Positions 43,428 through 51,187 of a stretch of 64,000 nt of DNA are shown here, piece after piece (within the stretch, counting starts at the first letter, position 1; every line of letters begins with the position of its first letter). The stretch is taken from positions 2,418,001 through 2,482,000 of the forward strand of contig NZ_CP108106.1 of assembly GCF_041435195.1 (NCBI RefSeq), given 5' to 3'. The notes under the pieces are model-generated. The model had not been told where the DNA came from. It did no database searches and saw only the letters and a list, made by a program, of their open reading frames with translations. Source of the stretch: Streptomyces sp. NBC_00224 (GTDB taxonomy: Bacteria; Actinomycetota; Actinomycetes; Streptomycetales; Streptomycetaceae). Both the position numbers and the translations under genes were made by a program.

Positions 43428-44103
43428 AGCCCCGCTCCTCCCAGAATCCCCGCCGCACCTTGCCCGTCACGGTGATCCCGGAGAGCCATTTCGCCGACTT
43501 GTAGAAGTACATGGGCGCCACATAGAGGCGGACCGGGCCGCCGTGGGCGTGCGACACGGGCTTGTCCCGCATGCTCAGGGCGACCAGCACGTCGTCGCGG
43601 CGGGCCTGTTCGAGCGTGAGGCTCTCGGTGTACGTGCCGTCGAAGCAGGTGAAGCGGACCGCCCCGGCTCCTGGGCGCACCCCTGCGGCGTCGAGAAGCC
43701 GGGACAGCCGTACCCCCGCGAACGGTGTGCCGGGCACCCGCCAGCCCGTCACGCACTGCACGTCCCTCACCAGCCGGGTCTGCGGCAGCGCCCGCAGCGC
43801 GTCAAGGGTGTAGGTGGCCGGGCGGTCGACCAGGCCGTCGACGGTGAGCCGGTAGTCGGCGGCGCCCTTGTGCGGTACGGAGGCGGCGACCGAGTAGTAG
43901 CGGAAGCCGCCGCCGTTGGGCAGCAGGCCGGTCAGACCGGTGGGGTCCTTCCCGGCGGCGGCGCCGAGGAACGACTCCAGGCCGCGCTGGAGGACCGGGG
44001 CGGCGGCGACCCCGGCGACGCCGAGGCCGAGCATGCCGAGCACGATGCGGCGGCCGACGGGGGCGCTCTCGGCGGCGGACGGTTCGGGTGGTTCGGGTTT
44101 CAC
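43369..44103 (-). CDS. Sulfite-oxidase-like molybdopterin oxidoreductase
   Basis: The 244-residue protein is a short SUOX/YedY-family enzyme: RDVQCVTGWRVPGTPFAGV with the molybdenum-coordinating cysteine, then FDGTYTESLTLEQARRDDVL and HGGPVRLYVAPMYFYKSAKW. An N-terminal hydrophobic helix (IVLGMLGLGVAGVAAAPVLQ) may anchor or export it. GTG 44103 is preferred to an ATG at 44151 because the extra residues are unlike the family, though its ribosome-binding site is weak. The b-type cytochrome partner overlaps the 3' end. It might reduce oxidised methionine or another S/N-oxide outside the membrane; the substrate is not known. Confidence 0.85.
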   Translation of the reverse strand: MKPEPPEPSAAESAPVGRRIVLGMLGLGVAGVAAAPVLQRGLESFLGAAAGKDPTGLTGLLPNGGGFRYYSVAASVPHKGAADYRLTVDGLVDRPATYTLDALRALPQTRLVRDVQCVTGWRVPGTPFAGVRLSRLLDAAGVRPGAGAVRFTCFDGTYTESLTLEQARRDDVLVALSMRDKPVSHAHGGPVRLYVAPMYFYKSAKWLSGITVTGKVRRGFWEERGYDTDAWVGRSNGRDDHPTS

Positions 44104-44194
44104 CCCCCGATTCGAGCACCGGCGGCCCCCGGACACCAGGGGCCGAGGCACACCGTCATCGTTTGGTCAGAGTTCGCTCGGGCCCGAGGGCGGC

Positions 44195-45724
44195 CTACGC
44201 CTGGCCGCGTCCCGTCGCCCTCTCCAGCGTCTCCAGCCGGAAGGCCTCGTTGCCCTGGCCGATCCGGGCGTGCGCCTCGGGCCGCACCGCCCGTACGAAG
44301 AGGCCGTACGCCACACCCGCCGCCAGGGCGAGCGCGATGATCGAGGGCAGGAGCCAGCTGAGCGAGGAGTCCGGTCCCGCGCCGACGAGGACGTCGAAGT
44401 CCTTGACCGTGTAGACCGCGATGACGACGAGCGCGACCCCGGCGATGCCGGAGGCGAGCAGCCGCCACAGCTGGGCGGCGGCCGCGCCCCGGCGGACGAA
44501 GAAGGCGATGACCGCGAAGCAGGCGGCGGCCATCAGCACGATCACGCCGAGCGCGCCCACGTTGCCCATCCAGGTGAACAGGTGCAGGACGGCGGCGGTC
44601 GGGTCGCCGGTGGGCTTGTCGTCAGTGACGGCGAAGGCGACGACGACCACGAGCGAGATCACGGTCTGGAGCAGCGAGCCGGTGCCCGGGGCGCCGCTGG
44701 TCTGGTTGGTACGGCCGAACGCGGCGGGCAGCAGCCCCTCGCGGCCCATGGCGAAGACGTACCGGGAGACGACGTTGTGGAAGCTGAGCAGCGCGGCGAA
44801 CATCCCGGTGACGAAGAGGACGTGCAGGACGTCGGTGAAGGTGGTGCCGAGCCGGTCCTCGGTGAGCCCGAACAGCAGGCCGGGACCGTTCTTGCGGGAG
44901 GCGTCGATGATGCCGGAGGGCCCGGTGGCCACGGTGAGCGCCCAGGAGCTGAGCGCGAAGAACACGGCGGTGAAGCCGACGGCCAGGAACATCACGCGCG
45001 AGACGACCAGATGCGGGCGGCTGGTCTCCTCCGCGTACACCGGCGCCTGCTCGAAGCCGGTGAACGCGGCGATGCAGAAGCACAGGGCGGTGCCGATGCC
45101 CGCGCCGGAGAGCGTGGACGGGTTGAACGCGTGCAGCGACAGGCCCTCCTTGGCGGGGTCGGCGACGGCGGCGAAGTCGAAGACGACGACCAGGGCGACC
45201 TCGATGACCAGCAGCACGCCGAGGACCTTGGCGTTGAGGTCGATCTTCAGCCAGGCGAGCACGCCGACCAGCGCGACGGCGGCCAGCGCCGGGATCCACC
45301 AGGCGAGTTCGGTGTCGAGGTAGGTGGCGAAGAGGCTGGAGACCTCGAAGCCGAACATGCCGTAGATGCCGACCTGGAGGGTGCTGTACGCGACGAGCGC
45401 CACGAAGGCGGCGCCCGAACCGGCGGTGGGGCCGAGGCCCCTGGCTATGTACGCGTAGAACGCGCCCGCGTTGTGGACGTGGCGGCTCATCTCGGCGTAC
45501 CCGAAGCTGAACAGGACCAGGACGGCGCCGAGGATGAGGAAGAGCAGGGGCTGGCCGACGATGCCCATCACGCCGTACGTGGTGGGCATGACACCCGCGA
45601 CCACCATCAGCGGGGCGCTCGCGGCGAGCACCGAGAGCAGCAGGCCCGAAGTGCCGAGCCGGTCGGCGCGCAGGGCTCTCTCCTGCCCCTTGTACGTACG
45701 GATCTCATCGGTGTCGCTCGACAT
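44195..45724 (-). CDS. APC-superfamily amino acid/polyamine permease
   Basis: The 509-residue protein has twelve to fourteen membrane segments. SVLAASAPLMVVAGVMPTTY, VLVLFSFGYAEMSRHVHNAG, GIGTALCFCIAAFTGFEQAP and VYAEETSRPHLVVSRVMFLA are typical of the amino acid-polyamine-organocation superfamily. It is a different subfamily from the AnsP-like permease at 38245. The substrate is unknown. The next gene on the same strand lies upstream at 45827-46837, beyond a small tandem repeat. Confidence 0.85.
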   Translation of the reverse strand: MSSDTDEIRTYKGQERALRADRLGTSGLLLSVLAASAPLMVVAGVMPTTYGVMGIVGQPLLFLILGAVLVLFSFGYAEMSRHVHNAGAFYAYIARGLGPTAGSGAAFVALVAYSTLQVGIYGMFGFEVSSLFATYLDTELAWWIPALAAVALVGVLAWLKIDLNAKVLGVLLVIEVALVVVFDFAAVADPAKEGLSLHAFNPSTLSGAGIGTALCFCIAAFTGFEQAPVYAEETSRPHLVVSRVMFLAVGFTAVFFALSSWALTVATGPSGIIDASRKNGPGLLFGLTEDRLGTTFTDVLHVLFVTGMFAALLSFHNVVSRYVFAMGREGLLPAAFGRTNQTSGAPGTGSLLQTVISLVVVVAFAVTDDKPTGDPTAAVLHLFTWMGNVGALGVIVLMAAACFAVIAFFVRRGAAAAQLWRLLASGIAGVALVVIAVYTVKDFDVLVGAGPDSSLSWLLPSIIALALAAGVAYGLFVRAVRPEAHARIGQGNEAFRLETLERATGRGQA

Positions 45725-45788
45725 GGCGGGGGTGCCCTTTCGGTGGGACGCGGGGGGTGGTGCCGAGGGGGTGGAGCCGTGGTGCCGG

Positions 45789-45818
45789 GTGCCGTGGTGG
45801 CGGGTGCCGTGGTGGCGG
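45789..45818. repeat. 15-bp tandem repeat, two perfect copies
   Basis: GTGCCGTGGTGGCGG occurs twice in direct tandem (45789-45803 and 45804-45818), with a partial degenerate copy before it. It lies between the start of the permease (45724) and the stop of the helical-repeat gene (45827), so it falls in their shared gap. It is probably polymerase slippage; a regulatory role is possible. Confidence 0.75.
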
Positions 45819-45826
45819 GGATGGGG

Positions 45827-46837
45827 CTAGGCGGTGCCGAGTGCGGCGCTGCGGGCGGCCTGGAAGGCGCGGTACGGGTCCCGGTCCGGGTACGACCAGG
45901 GGGCGGGGGTGAAGTGCCGGCCGATGCGGTGGAAGAGGGCCGCGGCCTCGGCGGGGCGGCCCTCGCAGTGCTTGGCGTGGGCGAGGAAGTTGAGGTCGAC
46001 GCCGGCCCGGGGGTGGTCCTCGCGCTCCCACTCCAGCCACCAGTCGAACGCGGACTTGATCACCTGGCGGGCGCGGCGGCCGGTCCAGTGCTCCGAGTCG
46101 ACGGGGTCGCCCGGCGCCGCGCCCCCGGCCGCGAGCACCCGGTACCGCTCGGCGTGGGCGACCAGCGGGAGCAGGGCGAGCGGGGAGTCGGCGGGGGCGC
46201 GGGAGACGGAGGCGGCGGCGAAGGCGTACACCTCGTGCATCGGGTCGGCGCCGTCGCCCGGGCGGCGCTCGGCCAGCCGGGCGGCCATCAGGTGGTGGGC
46301 GTGATGGTGGTCCGGGTGGCGGGAGCACACCTCGGCGAAGATCTGCTCGGTCTCGTTGTCCGAGCCGAGGCGGCGGGAGAGCGCGAGGAGGGCGAGCCAG
46401 GGGGTGGGGTCGGCGGGGGCGAGCCGGGCCGCCTCCAGGCAGGCGTCGCGGGCGCGGTCCGTGTGGCCGTTGCCGCCACTCCCGCCCTGTCCACCCCTTC
46501 CGCCCTTTCCATCCTTTCCGTCCCTTCCGTCCTTCTCGCCGAGGCAGCGGGAGACGAGGGCACAGGCGTAGAGGGCGGCGGCGTCGGGGCTGTCCGGCTC
46601 GGCGAGCAGCCACTCGCGGGCCCAGGCCCCGGAGGTGGCGGGCTCGCCCAGGACGGTGAGGCGGTGGCCGCGGCGGTCCCAGTCGTCGCCGGTCGCGACC
46701 AGCAGCGAGCGGACCCTGGTCCACCGGCCCTGCGCCAACTGGGCACGGACGGCGACGAGTTCGGCGTCGTCGAGCGCCGGGTCGAAGGCTCGTCCGCCGC
46801 GTTTGCGGGGGCGGCCGAGCGGGGGCGGGGGCGGCAT
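45827..46837 (-). CDS. Helical-repeat protein with collagen-like linker, unknown function
   Basis: The 336-residue product starts MPPPPPLGRPRKRGGRAFDP and contains TPR-like helix pairs (AELVAVRAQLAQGRWTRVRS, AREWLLAEPDSPDAAALYAC, ACLEAARLAPADPTPWLALL). In the middle a low-complexity stretch, GRDGKDGKGGRGGQGGSGGN, has glycine at every third position for several turns. The C-terminal half ends with FHRIGRHFTPAPWSYPDRDP. I do not recognise a named family; similar proteins occur in Streptomyces without known role. ATG 46837 is chosen because upstream in-frame sequence is a Thr/His/Pro low-complexity run derived from a GT-rich DNA tract. Confidence 0.7.
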   Translation of the reverse strand: MPPPPPLGRPRKRGGRAFDPALDDAELVAVRAQLAQGRWTRVRSLLVATGDDWDRRGHRLTVLGEPATSGAWAREWLLAEPDSPDAAALYACALVSRCLGEKDGRDGKDGKGGRGGQGGSGGNGHTDRARDACLEAARLAPADPTPWLALLALSRRLGSDNETEQIFAEVCSRHPDHHHAHHLMAARLAERRPGDGADPMHEVYAFAAASVSRAPADSPLALLPLVAHAERYRVLAAGGAAPGDPVDSEHWTGRRARQVIKSAFDWWLEWEREDHPRAGVDLNFLAHAKHCEGRPAEAAALFHRIGRHFTPAPWSYPDRDPYRAFQAARSAALGTA

Positions 46838-46867
46838 CCGCGTACTTCCCGGGGGGTGGTTGGGGTG

Positions 46868-46912
46868 ATGCGGGTGTGGTGATGCGTGTGTGGTGTGTGT
46901 GGTGGGTGTGGT
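46868..46912. repeat. GT-rich low-complexity tract
   Basis: The region is almost purely G and T on the plus strand, with runs of GTG and GTGT. It lies just upstream of the gene at 45827-46837. Probably a slippage-derived tract, and possibly part of a promoter. Confidence 0.6.
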
Positions 46913-46999
46913 TATTGGGCCGGGTGACAGGGTGATCGCGGACAGCAAAGCGGTACCCAAGGCTCCACGTCAAGGTCGGGTGGGTGGGTGGTGGGGTTC

Positions 47000-47453
47000 A
47001 ACTTGGGGGGTGGTCGCGGGGTTTGACCCCCACCCCGCCCCTCCCCTAAACCCTCCGGGGGTGGGTGGGGGTGAAGGTGGGGTTTCCCGGGGGCTGCGCC
47101 CCCGGACCCCGGGCGGGGGCTACGCCCCCTGCACCCCTTTTGCGGGGCCTGCGGCCCCTGCACCCCGCTTCGGGGCTCCGCCCCGGACCCCGCTCCTCAA
47201 ACGCCGGAGGGGCTGGATTTGCCCGGGCCCCGCTCCTTGCACACCGGGGGCTGGAGTTACCTAAGGGGCGCGGGGAACTGCGCGACCAGCCCCCACCGAG
47301 CCCGCAGACGAACAGGGTCCCCCGACAACGAACCCCTAGGCCGAAAAGGGGTCTGGGGAGCGCCCCAGTGGGTGCTCGGGAGGCGTCAGGGCGCCCGGGG
47401 CGCTATCGTCGAGCAAGTTCGCAACCCCCGGCCGCACTTGAAGGTGTCCCCAC
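47000..47453. repeat. Streptomyces-type GC hairpin repeat cluster
   Basis: This gap holds a series of G/C hairpins: GGGGGCTGCGCCCCC, GGGGGCTACGCCCCC, GGGGCCTGCGGCCCC and GGGGCTCCGCCCC, followed by CTCAAACGCCGGAGGGGCTG and later GGGGCGCGGGGAACTGCGCG. The last two elements are widely repeated between genes in Streptomyces. No gene is visible from 46838 to 47453. The final part probably contains the promoter of the transporter at 47454. Confidence 0.8.
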
Positions 47454-48347
47454 GTGTCGGTTCTCGTCCTCGCTCTCGCCGTGGGCGCGGCCTGCTGTCT
47501 GGGCTTCGGGTTTGTGCTCCAGCAGAACGCCGCCCAGCACGCCCCGCTGAGCGACTTCCTCTCGCCGCGGCTGCTGCTGGACCTGGTACGGGTGCCCCGC
47601 TGGCTCGCCGGGATGGGGCTGATGGTCGCGGGCATGGTGCTCGGCGCGCTGGCGCTGGGCCAGGGCGAGGTCTCCCAGGTGGAGCCGCTCCTCGCCACCA
47701 ACCTCTTCTTCGCCATGGCCCTGTCCCGCTGGCAGACCAAGCAGTCCCTGGGCCGCCAGGGCTGGGCTGGGCTCACCCTCCTCGCGGGCGGGGTGACCGC
47801 CTTCATGGTGGCGGGCCAGCCGCACGGCGGCAACGACGTCTCCGGGGCTCTGCGGCACTGGCTGATCGTCGGGATCGTCGTCGGGACCGCGCTCGTCCTC
47901 ACCGTGTACGCCAAGCGGTCCCGCCTCAGCGCCGGACCCACCCTCCTCGCCATCGCCGCGGGGCTCCTCTACGGCCTCCAGGACGCCCTCACCCGGGTCA
48001 GCGGCGAACGGTTCAGGGCCGACGGCTTCGCCCACATGCTGACGGGCTGGCAGCCGTACGGCGTGCTGGCGCTCGGCGTGACCGGCCTGATCCTGGTGCA
48101 GAGCGCCTTCGAGACCGCCCCGCTGCGGATGTCGCTGCCCGCGCTCACCGCCGCCCAGCCGCTCGCCGGTATCGCCTGCGGCGTCGGCTTCCTGGGCGAC
48201 CAGTTGCGTACCGACGCGTCAGCGCTCGCCTGGGAGGCGTGCGGACTCGCCGCCGTCGTGGCCGGCATCGTCCTGCTCGGGCTCCATCCGGCGATGCCGT
48301 CCGGCACCGGGCCGAAGGAGCGGATCCGCGACCTTCAGCCGCACTGA
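47454..48347 (+). CDS. DMT/EamA-like membrane transporter
   Basis: The 297-residue protein has about nine or ten predicted membrane helices arranged as two similar halves. LALAVGAACCLGFGFVLQQN, RWLAGMGLMVAGMVLGALAL and the second-half LTAAQPLAGIACGVGFLGD are typical of DMT-superfamily permeases. Substrate unknown; metabolite export is common for this group. Start GTG 47454 follows AAGGTGT. It is followed 25 bases on by the NUDIX gene. Confidence 0.75.
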   Translation: MSVLVLALAVGAACCLGFGFVLQQNAAQHAPLSDFLSPRLLLDLVRVPRWLAGMGLMVAGMVLGALALGQGEVSQVEPLLATNLFFAMALSRWQTKQSLGRQGWAGLTLLAGGVTAFMVAGQPHGGNDVSGALRHWLIVGIVVGTALVLTVYAKRSRLSAGPTLLAIAAGLLYGLQDALTRVSGERFRADGFAHMLTGWQPYGVLALGVTGLILVQSAFETAPLRMSLPALTAAQPLAGIACGVGFLGDQLRTDASALAWEACGLAAVVAGIVLLGLHPAMPSGTGPKERIRDLQPH

Positions 48348-48371
48348 ACAGCCCGGTGGTTGGATGATTGG

Positions 48372-48914
48372 ATGAGCCGTATGAGCTCATCTCCGTCCTC
48401 TCCCGCCGACGAGATCCTCGACATCGTCGACGAGCACGACCGCGTCGTCGGCCAGGCCCCGCGCGGCGAGGCGTACGCCCGGGGGCTGCGCCACCGCTGC
48501 GCCTTCATCCTCGTCCGGGACGCCGAGGACCGGATCTTCGTCCACCGGCGCACCCCGACCAAACTGGTCTTCCCCTCGCTGTACGACATGTTCGTCGGCG
48601 GTGTCGTCGGCGCGGGCGAGAGCTATGACGACGCCGCCCTGCGCGAGGCCGAGGAGGAGCTCGGGGTCTCCGGGCTGCCCCGGCCCGTACCGCTGTTCAC
48701 GTTCCTCTACGAGGGCGGGGCGGACGGGCGGCAGACATGGTGGTCGGCTGTGTATGAAGTGCGCTGCACGCTGCCGGTGCGGCCGCAGGTGGAGGAGGTC
48801 GCGTGGCACGACTTCCTGGCCGAGGCCGAAGTCGAGCGGCGGCTCGACACATGGGAGTGGGTGCCGGACGGGCTCGACGCGTACCGGCGGCTGCGCGCGC
48901 ACCGGGCCGGATGA
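48372..48914 (+). CDS. NUDIX hydrolase (IPP-isomerase-like subgroup)
   Basis: The product of 180 residues has a canonical NUDIX box, GVVGAGESYDDAALREAEEE then LGV, with all glutamates present (contrast the degenerate protein at 2352). The N-terminal DEILDIVDEHDRVVGQAPRG and HRRTPTKLVFPSLYDMFVGG match YfcD-like NUDIX proteins related to isopentenyl diphosphate isomerase. It probably hydrolyses a nucleoside diphosphate derivative in the cytosol. ATG 48372 is chosen; ATG 48381 and TTG 48360 are in frame too. Confidence 0.85.
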   Translation: MSRMSSSPSSPADEILDIVDEHDRVVGQAPRGEAYARGLRHRCAFILVRDAEDRIFVHRRTPTKLVFPSLYDMFVGGVVGAGESYDDAALREAEEELGVSGLPRPVPLFTFLYEGGADGRQTWWSAVYEVRCTLPVRPQVEEVAWHDFLAEAEVERRLDTWEWVPDGLDAYRRLRAHRAG

Positions 48915-48937
48915 TCCCCTGCGGGTAGTGTGCAAAG

Positions 48938-49330
48938 GTGATCAGCATCGCGCAGACCCTGCGGCTGTGGTTCGCGCCCGAGCGCATCTCCGAGGAGGGC
49001 GAGACGCCGGACTACCGGTTCTCGCTCGCCAACGAGCGTACGTTCCTGGCCTGGATCCGGACGTCGCTCGCCCTGGTCGGCGGCGGGTTCGCGGTGGACC
49101 AGTTCCTGCCGGACCTGCGCTGGGGCGTACGGGTCGGGCTCGCCCTGGCGCTGCTGGCGGCCGGGGTGCTGTGCGCCCTGCGGGCCGTGAACCACTGGGT
49201 GCGGTGCGAGCGGGCGATGCGGCGCGGCGAGGACCTGCCCGTGTCTCGCTTCCCCACCCTGCTGAGCGTGGCGGTGGCGGTGGTCGCCGTCGCCATGGTG
49301 GTCGTCGTCGTCTTCGGCTGGGCCGGGTGA
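48938..49330 (+). CDS. DUF202 (YidH-like) membrane protein
   Basis: The 130-residue protein has the DUF202 signature RFSLANERTFLAWIRTSLAL, followed by three membrane helices (VGGGFAVDQFLPDL..., VGLALALLAAGVLCALRAVN, LLSVAVAVVAVAMVVVVVFG). The family's role is not known. It is followed directly by a second DUF202 gene overlapping as GTGA, which is the usual paired arrangement. GTG 48938 is used as the start. Confidence 0.85.
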   Translation: MISIAQTLRLWFAPERISEEGETPDYRFSLANERTFLAWIRTSLALVGGGFAVDQFLPDLRWGVRVGLALALLAAGVLCALRAVNHWVRCERAMRRGEDLPVSRFPTLLSVAVAVVAVAMVVVVVFGWAG

Positions 49331-49644
49331 CGGGCGCGCCCGACCGGGATCCCGGCCTCCAGCCCGAGCGGACCCGGCTCGCCTGGCGCCGTACGACGCT
49401 GTCCTGCACGGTGGCGGCGGTCCTCGCGGCCAAACAGGGCCTGCACGGCGGCAGGACGGCCGTCGGCCTGGTCGCCGTGGCCCTGAGCGGTCTGGTCTGG
49501 CTGGGCTTCCTGGCCGTGGCCCACCGCCGCATCCAGTCCCTGACCCGCTCGGCCCGCCCCGGGGTGCTGCGGGCCCGCGAGGCGGTCGCGGCGACGGCGT
49601 GCGTGGCGGCGCTGGCGCTGTGCGCGGTGGCGATGCTGCTCTGA
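49327..49644 (+). CDS. Second DUF202 membrane protein
   Basis: The 105-residue product carries the shorter DUF202 core: GLQPERTRLAWRRTTLSCTV and three hydrophobic helices. It overlaps the previous gene (start GTG 49327 within its GTGA stop), so the pair is translationally coupled and may act as a heteromeric membrane protein. The terminator at 49651 ends the unit. Confidence 0.85.
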   Translation: MTGAPDRDPGLQPERTRLAWRRTTLSCTVAAVLAAKQGLHGGRTAVGLVAVALSGLVWLGFLAVAHRRIQSLTRSARPGVLRAREAVAATACVAALALCAVAMLL

Positions 49645-49650
49645 ACGGCA

Positions 49651-49684
49651 GCACGGCCCCGCGCCCTCGCAGGCGGGGCCGTGC
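49651..49684. terminator. 12-bp stem terminator after DUF202 pair
   Basis: GCACGGCCCCGC (49651-49662) pairs perfectly with GCGGGGCCGTGC (49673-49684) across a 10-nt loop, six bases after the stop at 49644. Confidence 0.85.
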
Positions 49685-49729
49685 CCTGCGTATTAGCCTG
49701 AGAAGTAAGCGATCTTGAGGGTGAACGCC

Positions 49730-50029
49730 ATGACCGTGAGCCACGAGGAACACCCCACCACCCACGAGCACGCGCACGGCCCCACCTGCGGGCACCGGGC
49801 GGTGCCGCACGGCGACCACACGGACTACGCCCACGACGGGCACATGCACCGCGAGCACTCCGGCCACTGGGACGAGTGCGAGCCGGCCGGTCACGTCGCC
49901 CACGACGGGCACGCGCACGAGCACGGCGTCGGCTGCGGCCACCAGTCCGTGGAGCACGGCGACCACCTGGACTACGTCCACGACGGCCACCGGCACGCCG
50001 AGCACGAGGGCCACTGGGACGACCACTGA
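49730..50029 (+). CDS. Histidine-rich, two-repeat metal-binding-like protein
   Basis: The 99-residue product is about one quarter histidine. It has two similar units: CGHRAVPHGDHTDYAHDGHM then HREHSGHWDE, and CGHQSVEHGDHLDYVHDGHR then HAEHEGHWDD. Each repeat begins with a cysteine-histidine pair. Zn, Ni or Cu binding or storage is likely. No signal peptide is visible, so it is cytoplasmic. ATG 49730 has GAGGGTG at 49718-49724. It is a single gene. I see no certain metalloregulator box upstream. Confidence 0.8.
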   Translation: MTVSHEEHPTTHEHAHGPTCGHRAVPHGDHTDYAHDGHMHREHSGHWDECEPAGHVAHDGHAHEHGVGCGHQSVEHGDHLDYVHDGHRHAEHEGHWDDH

Positions 50030-50082
50030 GCCCTGGTCCCCCATGGGCGGCCGCATCCGGGAGCGACGACATCTGGACGACA

Positions 50083-50098
50083 TACCGACTGGTCGGTA
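50083..50098. promoter_or_regulatory. TetR-type operator candidate, left site
   Basis: TACCGACTGGTCGGTA has perfect 6-bp arms (TACCGA/TCGGTA) around CTGG. It is 42 bases before the phosphotransferase-like gene at 50141. A related sequence sits at 55508-55523 upstream of the SDR gene. The TetR at 52409-53002 lies between the two operons and is the likely binder. Confidence 0.65.
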
Positions 50099-50140
50099 GC
50101 GTGTCCGTGACACGATCGCCGTTCCCGGAGGTAGCCCGCC

Positions 50141-51178
50141 ATGAGCACAGTCCCGCCAGGTCTCGATCCGAAGCGGCTGCGCGCCCATCTCGACCGCGAG
50201 CGGCCGGGGCTCGTGACCGGGCCGCTCAGCGCCCGGCTGATCGAGGGCGGCCGGTCCAACCTCACGTACATCGTGACCGACGGGACGGGCCAGTGGGTGG
50301 TCCGGCGGCCGCCGCTGGGGCATGTCCTGGCCACCGCGCACGACATGAAGCGCGAGCACCGGGTGATCAGCGCCCTGCACCCGACGTCGGTCCCGGTGCC
50401 GGAGCCGCTGCTCCTGTGCGAGGACGAGTCGGTGCTCGGCGCGCCGTTCTACGTGATGGAGTACGTGGCCGGGACCCCGTACCGCACGGCCGAGCAGCTG
50501 GCTCCGCTGGGCCCGGAGCGCACCCGGGCCGCGATCCTCGGCCTGGTGGACACGCTGGTCGAGCTGCACGCGGTGGACCCCGAGGCGGTCGGCCTCGGCG
50601 ACTTCGGGCGCCCGGAGGGCTTCCTGGACCGCCAGTTGCGGCGCTGGGGCAAGCAGCTCGACGCCTCCCGCAACCGGGAGCTGGCCGGCATCGACGAGCT
50701 GCACGCGGCGCTCGGCCGTGAGCTCCCCGTCTCCCCCGCCCCCACGGTCATCCACGGCGACTACCGGCTCGACAACGTCCTGGTGGGTGAGGACGACCGG
50801 ATCAACGCCGTCCTCGACTGGGAGATGTCGACCCTCGGGGATCCGCTGACCGACCTCGGGCTGCTCGTGATGTACAGCGCCGAGCTGACGGTGAAGGACT
50901 CCCCGGTGTCCACCACCGCCGGGGCCGCCGGGCACCCCACCCCCGCCGAGCTGATCGAGCGGTACGCCGCCGGCTCGGGCCGGGACACCTCGGCCATCTC
51001 CTGGTACACGGCGTTCGCCTGGTTCAAGCTCGCCGTGATCCTGGAGGGCATCCACTACCGCTACACCCTGGGCCAGACCGTCGGCGCGGGCTTCGACCGC
51101 ATCGGGGACCTGGTGCCCGTCTTCATCGACCACGGCCTCACCACCCTCCAGTCACCGCAGTCACCGCAGGAAGGCTGA
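50141..51178 (+). CDS. Aminoglycoside-phosphotransferase-like protein (ACAD10-type)
   Basis: The 345-residue protein has the APH kinase-like fold: LIEGGRSNLTYIVTDG (nucleotide loop), VIHGDYRLDNVLV (catalytic loop with aspartate), and AVLDWEMSTLGDPLTDLGLL. Such proteins, often next to acyl-CoA dehydrogenases in Actinobacteria, are thought to phosphorylate a hydroxyacyl-CoA in fatty acid oxidation, like the human ACAD10 N-terminal module. The acyl-CoA dehydrogenase starts nine bases later. The role is by analogy. Confidence 0.85.
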   Translation: MSTVPPGLDPKRLRAHLDRERPGLVTGPLSARLIEGGRSNLTYIVTDGTGQWVVRRPPLGHVLATAHDMKREHRVISALHPTSVPVPEPLLLCEDESVLGAPFYVMEYVAGTPYRTAEQLAPLGPERTRAAILGLVDTLVELHAVDPEAVGLGDFGRPEGFLDRQLRRWGKQLDASRNRELAGIDELHAALGRELPVSPAPTVIHGDYRLDNVLVGEDDRINAVLDWEMSTLGDPLTDLGLLVMYSAELTVKDSPVSTTAGAAGHPTPAELIERYAAGSGRDTSAISWYTAFAWFKLAVILEGIHYRYTLGQTVGAGFDRIGDLVPVFIDHGLTTLQSPQSPQEG

Positions 51179-51187
51179 ACTCCCGCC

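Noticed and set aside
43916..46882. A plus-strand open frame of about 988 codons antisense to the permease at 44195
   Set aside because: It is a Gly/Arg/Glu-rich shadow of the permease and the helical-repeat gene, with no family motif.
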